64,000 nt of DNA from Numida meleagris. Taxonomy: Eukaryota > Chordata > Aves > Galliformes > Numididae. Shown piece after piece: positions 25,596 to 38,075 of the stretch. Each line of letters begins with the position of its first letter. The stretch's first letter is position 1. The stretch is from positions 3,816,633 to 3,880,632 of the forward strand of contig NC_034424.1 in assembly GCF_002078875.1 (NCBI RefSeq). The letters run 5' to 3'. A program made the translations under genes and the position numbers. The notes beneath the pieces were generated by a model, which saw nothing but the letters and a program-made list of their open reading frames with translations, ran no database searches and was not told the origin of the DNA.

Positions 25596-26090
25596 GTCAC
25601 TCTGAAAGTGATGCCTCCTATTTATTCCCATGGAAACCACAACAGCTACAAAGAGCACAATGACATTATTTGATAGAGCAAATTCTCAGCTACAAAACAC
25701 TACCTTTCTACGTAGTCACCACCATTAGCTGTGCATTTTCACCACCGATGAACAAGAGCCTTCATGCCATGCTCATCAAAATCTGCACCAGCGGAGGTGA
25801 CCACTGTCACTGTCGCCTCTGCTGAAACACACCACCCACTGCCTCTCTGTGCTGACATCTGCTGTTTGGTCTCCATCAACGTTCAGCAAGCATCAGTGAA
25901 TGTCAATGGGTGCTATTTTTGTTGCATGGAGGAATTTGGTGGCACCCCTGAGCTTCATCTACACTTCCATGTCAGACACCATTCTGTCAGACCGTCCCTC
26001 TGCTGCCATCCATCAGACAGCAACAAAATGTAATGGAATATTGGTGGGAAGGTTCAGCCTGTCCTGCCATCCCACCATCATCTGTGGTTA
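25596..26090 (-). mobile_element. internally deleted mariner element (Galluhop-like)
   Basis: The left end carries a terminal-repeat-like TCTGAAAGTGATGCCTCCTA. Read on the minus strand, 25710-25790 encodes the typical mariner transposase C-terminus (residues ending KCTANGGDYVER and a stop at 25712-25710). Minus-strand 25808-25977 encodes a decayed transposase N-terminal helix-turn-helix region (for example KIAPIDIH and VSTERQWVVCFS around stops). The central part that would carry the D,D34D catalytic residues is absent, and the two ends are joined in different frames. Several stop codons are present, so it cannot make a transposase. The right terminal repeat was not found; similarity ends near 26090. 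The family assignment rests on recalled chicken mariner sequences. Confidence 0.75.
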
Positions 26091-27240
26091 CTTACCAAGC
26101 CCAGCTGCTGCTATGCTTGCTGCTCCCCCCCTAAAATCAGCAGTCTCCATGATGAAGTGTTTCCATCCAGCCCCAGTTCTGGGCTGGGAGCCCCCATTGG
26201 CTCCCAGCAGGAGCTGTACTGGGCACCACTCCCCACACCTGCCCACCTCCCTGCCCCGCTGTCCCCATGCTGGGGTGGGCAGGTGGGGGCTGGATGTAGA
26301 GCCTCAATCTTCCTGAGCACTGAACCATTACAGGCTGCTCGCTCATCGGCAGCGCCGAGTTTCTCTGACTGATTGTTTTCTGATTCTGTTTGGCATTTTA
26401 TCCCGGCTGCATAGAAAACTTATTATGAAATCATGTTGGTGTTACTTAGATGGTACGTGTGAGTCACTGCAGCCGGAGGGCACTGAGGTGGCATGGCCGA
26501 GCTGCAGGCCAGGCCCAGGGTTTGTGCAGATGCAAACAGGAGCCCCTCAGTCAGCCCCAGGTTTTCCTGGGGGCTGTTGCACTTCTGACTAGCTCCCCAC
26601 ACCGCAAATTACTGTTCTAAATGCAGATTAGTTTTACATTAGACGACTGCAGGAGTCCCTGCTGCCACTAAAAATCTGTTATTCTTTCCCTTGCACAGCC
26701 CCAGGCTAGAGCCTGCCATCCAGTCACACCTGAGTCAAGTCCAACAGTCTGGGTAGAGCTAGAGAGGATTATTATTCAGGTTTTTGGATATTGCTTGGGT
26801 TCAGGGAGCAGCCAGCAGCTGGGACATGCAGTGTGCAAAGTGATGGTGTGTACTGACCTGTAGAATTAGGGCTGGGATTCTGCCTGGCAGAGCAGGAGGT
26901 GGGAGGCTGGGACTCAGAGAGTCCTTTTTGTGCTAGAAAACTCAAGATAACCCTTTTCTTACCAGGCTTTTTACTCCCTCTGCTGCCATTTATGATTTAT
27001 TCTCTGTAACCATTCTATTTAATGCTGCAGAATGGTTGGGGAGATGGTGTCTGTGGAAGCTGTAGAAAGCAATGGGGTCCTCTCATTTGCTGATCCCAGT
27101 GGAGCTGATGAGAGATGGAAAACTCACGCTCGTTACTGGGATTCTTACTTTGCTGCCAAAAGTCAGGAGCATAGTGTGAAGTGGCCATGATTCCTTGGAG
27201 AAACTGGCACGGAGGTGCTATGAGGACTTCCAGCTAAAGC

Positions 27241-27362
27241 AAGCTCCCTGAGGATGTGGTCATGGCAGTGAGCTTGCCAGAACTGAAGAAGCATCTGGAC
27301 AAAGTTTTCAGACTTATGGCTTGATTTCTGGGTAGTCCTGGATGGAGCCAGGAGTTGGACTC
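27241..27362 (+). mobile_element. CR1 LINE fragment, interrupted
   Basis: Blocks AAGCTCCCTGAGGATGTGGT, 'cagtgagcttgccagaactgaagaagcatctggac', and GGAGCCAGGAGTTGGACTC match the CR1 3' region in plus orientation. It stops abruptly at GTTGGACTC, before the final 'gatgatcc...ttctatg' end. There it meets the reversed CR1 at 27364. Confidence 0.8.
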
Positions 27363-27363
27363 C

Positions 27364-27562
27364 ATCATAGAATCATAGAATCACCAAGGTTGGAAAAGAC
27401 CTACAAGATCATCCAGTCCAACCGTACGCCTATCACCAATAGTTCTCACTAAACCATGTCCCTCAACACAACATCTAAACGTTCCTTGAACACCTCCAGG
27501 GTCGGTGACTCCACCACCTCCCTGGGCAGCCCATTCCAGCACCTGACCACTCTTTCACAGAA
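27364..27562 (-). mobile_element. CR1 LINE fragment abutting another CR1
   Basis: Tail ATCATAGAATCATAGAATCA, then AAGGTTGGAAAAGACCTACA, ATCATCCAGTCCAACCGTAC, 'cctccagggtcggtgactccaccacctccctgggcagcccattccagcacctgaccactctttc'. This is a minus-orientation CR1 3' end of about 200 bp, only mildly diverged and so relatively young. Similarity ends near 27562. Confidence 0.92.
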
Positions 27563-30500
27563 GCGTGGAGCATGGATGCTGCACTGCCATTGCACAGACT
27601 GGGGTGACAGTCTCCATCCAGGCTGCTGCATGCCTTGAGAGCTCGTGGCTGCACCACCTCACCAATCCTGGGAACACCGGGTTCTGCAGGAGTCAGACAA
27701 CTCCCAGCAAAGCACGATGAGTCTGCGAGGCTTCTTCCTACACTGGGATCTTTTATCATGCACACGCCACGCTGCAGCTGGTTCTGGGAAGGTCTCTGCC
27801 CACACACTAAATAAATTCTGGTGCGGTGCGCTGCTTCTCTATGGAAACCGCACCCTGCATTTCTCTCTATAGGATTTTTCTCATTTCAGGCTCCATAATA
27901 AATTAACGAGAAGATGTTTTCTTTACACCAACCATAGGAGAGACTCTTTTCTGTACTCGATTAATCTTTAGTGATCTATATTAAATATTTATCTGAAGAA
28001 ACGAGGCCTGTATTGCTGCAACATTTTCTATTATGAGACTTTATCATATCAAAAGATATTTTCCTGGCGCTGACTCCTTCGCATGTACCCAGACAGAATT
28101 TCCAATGGAAGGGCACCCTTTCTTTTTGTTTCTTTCTCTCCCAGTGACCTTTTCCCTCCATAACAAGCTGCTGATATGTTAGAATTTACTGGGTTATAAA
28201 CATTTTTTATCGAGTAGGAGGAAGCTGGGTGATTTGGCATCAGCTTTCCTAATAAAACCCAAGGGAGAGGCTGTGATGTTTGACACCAATAAAGGCATGG
28301 AAGAAGAAGCTGCCTTCTGGGATGCTGGTCACGAATGCCAGCGGGAGGCAGTGAGTGTCGGTCACACAGCTCTGCTCTGCTGAGGCTCTGCTGGAAGGAG
28401 GCCAGCTCGCTGGCACGAGCGAGGAGCTGGGAGGAACCGGGTAAAGGGCTCCTCTGTTCCTTCCCAGCAGTATAAAAATCACATGAGCAGAGGCCAGGGA
28501 TTCCTCAACACTCTTTTCCTGCAACTGGGAGGTGGAGAGACACTGAAGAGTTGAGACACGGAAGGAGGAATGAGGAGTTTGGTGTTGGGGGCAGGCACTG
28601 GTCCTACGAGAGTGTAGAGAACTCAAATCAAGGCTTGATCTTGAATCAGTGGCTGAATTTTTCCTGCCCAAGATAGACTTGGCATAGGCTATAGATAAGC
28701 AGAATTATAATTATTCATATTGACGTAGCGTCAAAAGGAAACCCTGCCAAAGGACTCTGCTTGTGGGGCCAGGAACTGAACAGCAATGCAGCAAAAAAGA
28801 TGCTCCAGGTTCGCCAGGAGCTCACAGCCTAATACATCTCTACTTCCCAAGGGAGCTGTGATTTAAACTGGTCAATAACTAACCCATTCCTCCAAAGCCT
28901 GAATAAATCATCTGCTGACTAGATATACACACATTATAAATGCTTAGCTCTGATAATATATGAGTGAGCTGTTATTTTGACAAATAGCTGGTGAATAATA
29001 TATTTGATGAACTGCATAATATTTTACTAATGATTAATTTATTCATTCGAAACAAACAAACAAAACTCAATCTTATCCTCAGCTATTAAAAACAAGCCTA
29101 AGTAGGGGCTGCAAAGAGCTCTGAGTTCCCTGGATGGTCTGTGTTTTCTGCTATTCCCTTTATAATTGTGTATTTCTAGTGATTTATTACCAGGCACAAC
29201 AAATCCATGGCTTATGCTATGGACAGCCTCATACACAGTAGTGACAGATCCCGCTCACAAGTTCCTGATTTTATAATGCCCACTAAAACCTGTAGGAATG
29301 TGGCACATAGATGGTTAAGCACCATCAAAAAGAGTACTTAAATGCCTTTTCAAAGTGGGGACCAAGCTTCTCTGAGGCATCATCTGCTTCTTCTGTCTGG
29401 AGACCGAAGTGCTGTGCTTGGGGATATAGTCAGTAGGGCTGGGTACTACAAGAGAGCGGTCTGCAAGGTTTATTGAGTATTGCCCTGGATGTAGTTCTCC
29501 CTCACTCTTAATCCCATTCAGAAATATAATTTCTGTGAGTTCACAGAGAAGATAAAGGACCAAAGAGCAAGAGCGCTCCCTCAGAGCTGCTCCGCAAAGG
29601 CGGGCTGATTGATTACAGATTGGACGCTGCTCCAACTTCTCCTCCTAAATGAAAAATTGAGAGCTCTTAAAAATTGAATAAAATATGCCATAATAAGAAG
29701 GATTTCCACTGGCACGAGCACAATAGGAGGTAGTAGTGGGCTGCTCAATATTTCTGCACGCGCTGGCTAATCCGTTACTCCTCAGTCCCTTTGCTCTGTC
29801 CCCATGGCACCTGATGGTAACTCATCTGTAATTGGGATGGACTTCAGCTTTGTGTCTCCAGACAAAGCCTAAATCGCTCATGTTCGGGAGAGCTCTGACT
29901 GCAGTTGTGGCTGGAGCCATCCAGGAGATTATGCCTTTTCGCTGCTACTTTCAGGGCCGCAGGATCTGGCGTCGTTCCACTCTGGAAGGATCTGGAACAG
30001 CTTGCAATGTTTTCACCAGGCAAAATTTTGTCAGAATGGCTCATTTCTTAGATCTCTCTTTTGCCGTAGTCACTAGTGACCCGAGAGGTTGCGACTTCAC
30101 AAACGTGTTGAAGCCAATTCATCAGCCTCAAACACTTTGCGCCAACAAAACAAAACATGTTGACAAAACCTCACTTTGAGGAAAATATTTTCTTCCCCGA
30201 GGCAATATTATTACACCTAAAACTCAAAGGCTTTGTCATCCTGCCATTTGCCTTCCCTTGTCCTTCTAGAAGCACACTGGGTCTCTTTTCCTTTCAGCGT
30301 GCAATCCCCACCACTGTGAGAAATAATCCCACCCCAGTGGTACAAACACTTGCAAGACTTTGACAGATTGCTGAGCAGCTTCCATAGCAGACAGCAGGCA
30401 GCAGCTGCGCTTACAGCATCTTTACCTTTGATGCTGACCCGCAATCGTGCAGGAGACAGCCACCAATGGAGCTGATATGCTTAAGTGGGGAGATGAAGCA

Positions 30501-33500
30501 CTGCGTTTTTTCAAAAGGCATGGTGAAAATATCTCAGTCCCCAGGAGTGAAAACAATACACTTGCTTTCATGCCTCTTCTGCAGAAGAAAAATCAGTCCA
30601 AATACAGTTGGCAATTATCTTGTAAGCTTATTATATATAGTAGCATTCAGCTTCTTCCACGCTCTTTATGCCTCCTTTGTTGTATGCCAGAAGAGCTGGT
30701 AGGACTTCTTCTGTCCCCTACTATAGAGCCATTTCATGGGAGAGTATCTTCAGATTTCCTTTAATGCACCACAGCCACACAAGATGCTCATCACCCCAAC
30801 ATCTGAGTGCACCTCCAACACTACTGCTCACATCTGTGAGGCGCTGGGCACGACTACAGGCACGGTGTGCTTGCTCCCTCCCTACCTCTCCTGTGGGCAT
30901 GACCCAGAAAATGAATGTGAGTCTGGATAAACACAGCTGGGAAATGTGAGCCCACTGCTCAGTGGTGACAGTGGCAGTCCCCCTTCATCTCATCACAGGA
31001 GTAGCCCTGTCTTGATGCATGTGTGTGCAAATATTCCAGGAATAAAGTGCCCTAGGGTGATGCACGTGCTTCAAGGAAACATTAGAGCAGATTGTTGCAA
31101 CACCCAATTAATTAAGTTCATCTAAGATTATCACACAATTAGCGTTGCTAGCATCCACACGTGCCTGTTCAGCGTGCAATCCTATAGTAGGATGGAAGAC
31201 TCCAGAATGTATTTCTCTTTGTGTCTGCAACGCTATTGCTCCATGACTTGTTTTCCCTGCTTATGCAGCCTGATGAGATTTACAATTATGAATCGCCCCA
31301 CAAAACTACCTTCAAACTCAAATTTAATAACCTAAGTATTATGAAGATCAATATTATGGCTATTCTCATTCATACGATTAGCGCTAATATCATTCTGGGA
31401 AATATTTATGCTGCAGTAGTGGCTAGAGAGCTGGATTAAGAGCAGGTCCTCAGCATCCATAGAGAAGACAAGGCACTGTTCTCTCCGGCTGTGTCCTGAA
31501 GTGCAATACTCAATCTTGGAGTCTCCGCGGGTTTGGATATTTTATGTAAGTTATCTAACAAGATAACAAACCAGCCTTACAATCCCTACAGTCATATTGC
31601 TAACTGCTTGAAAATCATGAGTCAGGCTCCAAAAAAGAATTAAGAGATTGGTTTTAAAATTCATGAGACTTTTTAAATCTGATAAACTTCAGGTTTGCTT
31701 TTTTTTTTTTTTCTCTCTCTTTTTTTGCCTTCTGCTTTCTGAGTATGTAGGAGTCATATTATCAAGTTTCCCTCTGCAATTATGAGGGCTGTAAACTTAC
31801 TTTAAAAAATTGAGTTGAGACTCTTACATAATCACAGGACTCTGAAAGTGTGGGATTTGAAGAGACACTAAATAGTCTTCAGATCCAGCTCCACCATGTG
31901 ACTCGGCAACACCCGGCTGCTGGAGTACGGCACAGATTTCAAATATCCAATTCTCCCCTGAAACAGTTGGGAGTCTTTAATGGGCAGGAGAGGGAAAGTC
32001 TGAGATTTTTGCAGGGCGAGGAAAACAGAGAGGAAGGGATGTCAAGTGCAAGGAGAAAAACTTAGTCTGATATGGACTGATCTTTAACTAGAGATGAAGG
32101 TAGCAACCTTCTTTCCTTATTATCTTCTTGTCTTATTCTCTTAGTCATGCAGCACACAGTTTGCCCTGTGTACCAAGCTCTCTTATTAGTGTTAGCCAGG
32201 CTGCGCGGCTGCACTCCCTGGGGAGAGCCCCAGACGTTTGAAGGGGAGTAAAAAGTAATGTTCTTGCTGTTTTTTTGCTCAAGAGCTGGAAGCTAACATT
32301 GAAATATTTACTGCTGCATATGCCATAGGCGGGTTTTCCTTTGCTGAGAGGAAAAGAATCAGCGTGGAAGAAAGGAGAGCAAGGTTGGGCAGGGGCACGT
32401 GCACAAGGGAAACAACTTTTGCCCTCCTGACACACAGTGCCGGGATTCACCTCGTCCTTCTTCCACCTCGGGTAGCTGTGGGGAGGCAGTGTCCGTCTGT
32501 GGATACGTGCCTGTGTTCTCAGCCATGCTGAATCCCCTGAGTGCCCCACCATGCTCAGCTATTGAAATCAGTGCTCAGAACCCACCCTGTGCTCTGAGCA
32601 ACCTGCCGGATGCTGCCAGTCCATGAAGCTCTTGTTTGCAGCTTCCAAAGGGGCACTTCTATGGCAGAAATTACAAGATCCCCAGCCATGTCAGCACAGG
32701 GGTCAGTGTCAGGAAGCTCGCCAGACCTATCAGTAAGTCAGACAGGCCCAAACTATGAGCTATAGTGGAGCAGCTCTCCTGTTGCTTTCTGTGTTTCTCA
32801 GCTATGGACACAATGGACTGCTGCAGTACCAAGCACATCAGAGCCTCCAGTCCCTGCGTGCTGACTGAGAGCGTACCTTCAAATACGGTTTTTCATCAAT
32901 GAACTTTGCCAAAGGTGCATCCCTGGGGGACAGAAAGCATCCAGGGGTTCTCCTTAGCTGCTCTCTAAAATGCCTATTCGCTCCCTGCCTTTGCTGAAAT
33001 GGATGGCAGGAGAGGCCATGGCAAAGGCAACATGGGCTTTGGGGACAGCAGGTTGAGGGGTGGCCTGCCATAGGGAATACCAAAGGATTAATCCTTAAGA
33101 GCTCTAGGAGGCAATCCATCTCCTGCCATAAGAATGGAACAGAGGATTTCCACCTTGCTCCTAAAAAAGTGCTCTTCTCCTTCTCCCAACAGAGCCTGCA
33201 GGAGCACAGAGCAGCCAGCACTCTGGTGCAATTCTGCCATCACTCAGCTTTTGTGGGAACCTTCCTTTCTCCAGGCAAATGCTTTCATGGCCAGCAGAAC
33301 CACAAGCAGGCTGACCTGGATGGGAATCATATGTAATAGTTTTCCCTCCCAGCTGCTTTCCCTCTGCTGAGAGCCGGCTGCACATTGAAGCAGATGTTGC
33401 TCGCACTCGGGTCGTGTTTCTAAGCTTTCCTTTGCAGTTGTAAGGTCTAGAGACTCTTCCCTCCCTCCCCACGCTCGTTGCTTAATTAAAGCTTAAATTC

Positions 33501-34420
33501 TGCTGTCGTCACATGACTGCGGGAGCAGGGCCCCAGGCAGGCTGTTAGTGCTCTGTGCAGTCAGCAGGGCTGTGATTTAGATGCACAGCGGATACTTGGG
33601 AGAATCCCCTCCCTTTGCTGCCCCCAGCCTGGATCCCTCTGGAGTCCAAGCTGAGGGCTGACCTCTCAGGGCAGGTGGGAGGCTTCCCTTGTGCACAATA
33701 TGGGATCGGCAGGGTGGAACTTGCAAAGTGCCAAAGGGTGTGAATTGCAGTCTGACTGCCTAAGATGTGGAGCTGCCAGGCTTAGCGTTGGCTCACAGCA
33801 TCCCTACAGAACAGAGCGGGCATGGGGCAGTGGGGCATCACCTAAACCTCACTTCCCATGAACCTAAATCCTTGCCTCCACCCCATTCCCCAGGAGAGGA
33901 GCAGGTGCCACATGCCGGGGGCTCTCTGGGCAGGTCAGGCTGCACTCAGAGCTGCCATCAGCTCATCATGGACTTGGTTGGATGCTGCTGAGAGAGGAGA
34001 GCCTTCCTCCCTGCACCAGACAAAGCTGATTCCTGGATTTCTTTCTGGAGGTGTCCTTGGGTTCTGTACCTGCATTTAGTTGTTTAACACAGGAAGCCAG
34101 CCTGTATGGCTCTGCCTGCCCCAGTGGGACGTGTCTTGTTCCATTTACAGAGGCTGGTGGGTGGCAATCAGCAAAAAAGAAAGGAAAAAGGAAAAGAGAA
34201 ACCATACTTTGTGGAACCCAAGGGAAACATTAGAGGGATCCAGAAATAGAAAAACCCCTATAATAGGTACAGTCATGCCATCTCCCAGTGCTACTGGTGC
34301 CAGAACAAAATTATCTCATGCATCTAACAGGATTTTTTTTTCTTATATTTTTTTAATGTAACAGCTTCTCTGCCGAAATAAGCATCTGCCTGATGTAAAG
34401 GCAGAATTAATAATCTGCTC

Positions 34421-34442
34421 AAAAAAAAAAAAAAAAAAAAAA
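34421..34442. repeat. poly(A) run, 22 nt
   Basis: 22 consecutive A followed by a purine-rich GGAAAGAAGGAAAAAAGAAA stretch. No retroposed gene or LINE was recognised upstream of it. Confidence 0.9.
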
Positions 34443-35639
34443 GGAAAGAAGGAAAAAAGAAAAGAGCAAAGGTTTCTCCTTGACTTGTTAGCCTTTAAAA
34501 TATGTTCCCAAGCCACTGGACTGTCATCTGCTGGTTAGAAAAAATCTGAGATGAGCATGCAGACTGAGTGCTGTGGCAGCAAGCTGGAGCAGCCTTGAGG
34601 GGGCAGCTGGGACCAGCCTCCTGCCATCCTCCCCAAGCAGAGGGGAGAACCCTGCACAAGGTCTCCAAGGGGCTGTGCAGGATGCTCCCTGCCAGCCCAG
34701 CAGGGTGCAGATCTATTTGGAAGCCTCGGCAACTCACAATATTTGTCCATGCTGTTTCTATGCTTGGTTGGACAGATGGTTTTAATGTTTCACTCTGTGT
34801 TCAGAAGGGAAGTTTTGGTGCTTGGGTTTGCAGCTCTACAGAACTGTGCTAAAGCTCAGCTGATTCAATGAGGAGTTTACTCAGGTCAGCAGGCAGTGCA
34901 GCCAGTTAGTGCTGTGCCCTTCCTGTTGTGCAGCTCCTGTGCATGCTTTTCTGCAGAACTCCTCTGTCCTAAGCACCAGCACCCCACCAGGACACAGACT
35001 CATCAACTAACAGTGCTCCTGCACCATTCCCCACAGCTGGAGCGTGAGCTGCCAAGCTGAGATGAGGGTCTGCCCTTCCCCAAAGCTCGCAAGGATGTTC
35101 TCTCCCCAGATCTTAGCAGCTCTGATCAAGGGCTGGTGCCATTTATCCTTGCATTTGCCCTCTGTTCTCAAGAATATCAAAGGGAAGGAGGGATGCATCC
35201 TTCTGTCGACTCCTACAGCTGCCAGGGATGCTCGCGAGCCCTCGCCATCTGAATCCGCCCGCAGCCAGTGCAGCTGCTCCCGCAGCCCCGCTCCCAGGGC
35301 TCAGCACTGCACAGCTCAGCCCAAGCCATTCCCTGCCACCCTCCTCCTGCCTCTCTCCTTCTTATGCAAATATATGAAAAGCTTTCCACTCGCAGGGAGG
35401 CATATTATGCAGGGAACGCAACAACGCGTGTCCCTGAACTGCATCAAGGATGAAGGCTGTGGCTAAAAGGAGATGCTGTGAGATGGGATGGGCAGGTTTA
35501 CCCCCAGCTCCAAAGGGCTGACGTCTGCCAAGCTGCTGTATTAGAGCCGGTGAGACAGGAATGTAAATCGTGGCTCTCTTGTAAAGTTGCATCAACTTGC
35601 AGTAATGTCATTTTCGGATTAACATTTACATTGAAGAGA

Positions 35640-35800
35640 ACACTGGAAGGCTTCATTGTTTACATGCACTATGGAAATAGATTTAAATTTTTTGGTTTAC
35701 ACACATTTATTTACAAGGCATTTGCTGATTACAAACCAATGTACATCACTCGTTTACATGCATAATGTAAACTATGGAGATTTTGTATTTTTTGCCATGC
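35640..35800. promoter_or_regulatory. candidate forkhead-motif cluster
   Basis: Within about 120 bp there are several TTTAC-containing motifs like the forkhead core (R)TAAAYA: TGTTTACAT near 35658, GGTTTACAC near 35694, TATTTACAA near 35709, and GTTTACAT/ATGTAAAC at 35752-35772. The last pair forms a perfect inverted repeat. The motifs are seen directly; enhancer function is inference only, since the surroundings are AT-rich and chance matches are likely. Confidence 0.2.
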
Positions 35801-37243
35801 AACGCAGTACAGATTCCCATTGCTCATTCCACACAGAGGCAAGAGCCTCCTTTCATCTCAGCTCCCTCTGTCCTTCAATTGCTGCATTGCTTCTCCAGAA
35901 AAAAAAAGACCTCGCCTCTGACTGGAAAACATAAAAGTTGATGTCCCCTTTAAACAGATAGCATAAAAAACTAATAGGAAAACCTTGTCAGCAGAACTTC
36001 AGCATGACTAAAAAAGCCAAAGCAAAGATTAAAAAGCCTAACGGTGCCTATCAATATGTACCAGCGCGGAGCATCACCTTAATGCTGTTTGAGAAGAACC
36101 TTCACGGTGCTTTTTGGGATGCTGCAGGCATCCAAACAACTGCAACAGGACTGAAAGCTTGCCAGGTTATGTGTGGGAAGAGAGGAACTGTGACTGCACC
36201 CAAGCTGGATGCCTCGTCTCAGTCCATAGCACTTGGGTCTCAGCATCTAGCTGAGTTTTGTACAAATTTGAGCCTTCCTGTAGTTAAGCTGTCATTCTAC
36301 TGCTGTGTCTTGGCTGTGCCTCCCTTGCTGAGCAGTGCTGGGGGAAAAAAATGCATATATATATACATATCTTTTCGTATGCATGTATGTTTGTGTGTTT
36401 CTTTACCTTAGGATGCCAAAAGCTGAACCCTAGGGAAGACAAAGCTGAACCCTGGGGAACTGTCAGACTCACGGTCTCACAAAGAACAATAAAGACAGTC
36501 AGACTGCCTCGGTGTTGTTTTTTTTTCCTCATTGATAGTTTCAAGGACTTAACGACCACTTGCAAATTCAACATGAATTAAATGAGCACGCTGAAAAGCA
36601 GACAGCTCAACAAAATGCACTCCGAATCAAGGTGTTTCCCTTTTGACATTTCTTAAGTGGCAGTGGTTGGCTTTGTGCTGGGAGGTGAACTGTTATGCTT
36701 TAAGAATTGGAAAAAAAAAATACTGTTTTTCACTGGATTAAAAGATAAATAAAGCAAACAGCAAAGCTTAAACGTACCACTGAGCCTAAAATGAAATGTT
36801 TTGATTTTTTCATTTTACTGAAAATCTGAACAAACATCGGTTTCAGATCGGCCCATTTTTAATGTTATTTTTCTTCTCTACAACCAGTGAACCACAAAAT
36901 CAATTATTTGTACATCTCTAGTGACCAGCAGATTAAATTCAATCCAACAGAGAAACAGCACAAGGAGTCAATGAGGAGTGGAGAGATGGAAGAAAAAGAA
37001 TGGACTGAAGCAAAACGGACTGAAACAATGGTGCAAGCAACTCTAATAGGGCTTGTCTCTGCCCAAACTTAGGATGCCATTTCACAACTACTTTAGTACA
37101 ACTCTAATCCACATTGTTGCTGAAAACAGCAGTCTCATCAGGCCCCTTCTGCCTCCATCCCCATAGCCCCATCCCTTTAATAGTCCCTGGGTACACAATG
37201 AATGAGAATGGAAAAGTGATCTGGCTGAAAACTGACTTTGTCT

Positions 37244-37259
37244 GTTTGTTTGTTTGTTT
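37244..37259. repeat. (TTTG)4 microsatellite
   Basis: Four tandem GTTT/TTTG units in intron sequence. Confidence 0.85.
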
Positions 37260-37974
37260 CCTGAAAGCTTAGTTTTCTGCCAGATCAGTCCCTCAGCTGT
37301 GGAAATCACAGCTTTGCATGAAACCTGCCCAGAAGGTCTGGCCAGAGAAGCCAAAATTCCTGTACTAGGAGCTACTGAAAGCAGTCATGAAAAGCTCACG
37401 TTCACTTAGTCAGATTGTGCACGTCCAGGGCCTGAACATAGGATTCTCCTCTCATCTAGGAATAAGAACAGGCCACACACATCCAGCCGGACCAGCAGGA
37501 CGTGCAGCAGCCCAGCCCCGTGCTGCTGTGTGGGGCTGGGGGCAGTGGCAGTGCTGGCTGTGCTACAGCAGATTCCCCAGCAACAAAAATGGAAGTCAAC
37601 AAATTCACGTATTCATTTCACAGAGAACCAGGCTCAACGTTTTTCATCTGTGGTGCTATAAAATTCGGAAAGTTTTGTGACATCAAATTTCCTTCCCCCC
37701 CTCCCCTCTATTTTTCTCACAATTTAAACTTAAACAGCAGAAAAGCATCTGCATTTCTAAGTCAACTGTAGCCTGTGCTACGTGCACAGTAAAGATCCTC
37801 ACTTCATGATAATTCTCCTCCTCTTTGTTGAGGGAATTAGAGAGCCATGTGGCTGCTCAGATGTGTGGGTTTTCTAGGACTAAATAAAAATCTCCAGCAT
37901 GGCCAAAGCTGCACTCAGTACTGCACATCCCCTTATAAGCACGCAGTTTAGCACCCACTCTGAATTACAGAACT

Positions 37975-38075
37975 GGGGAAACCACAGAGAAGTCAGTGAG
38001 ACGGGACCCTTGGAGTCCCCAGTCCAACCTCATGCTTAAAGCAAAGCTCATCCTGCCCTGCTCCTGTGGTAACAG
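37975..38075 (-). mobile_element. diverged CR1-like fragment (weak)
   Basis: 'acccttggagtccccagtccaacctcatgcttaaagcaaagctcatcctg' resembles older CR1 copies read backwards ('accttggagatcatctagtccaacc...ctcaaagcagg'). No tail repeat is visible. Confidence 0.4.

Noticed and set aside
28249..28671. 140-codon minus-strand open frame
   Set aside because: Serine- and leucine-rich chance frame in intron, no similarity recognised.
36004..36411. 135-codon plus-strand frame beginning with a lysine-rich start
   Set aside because: Looks ribosomal-protein-like for a few residues only, then loses any pattern; no homologue recognised.
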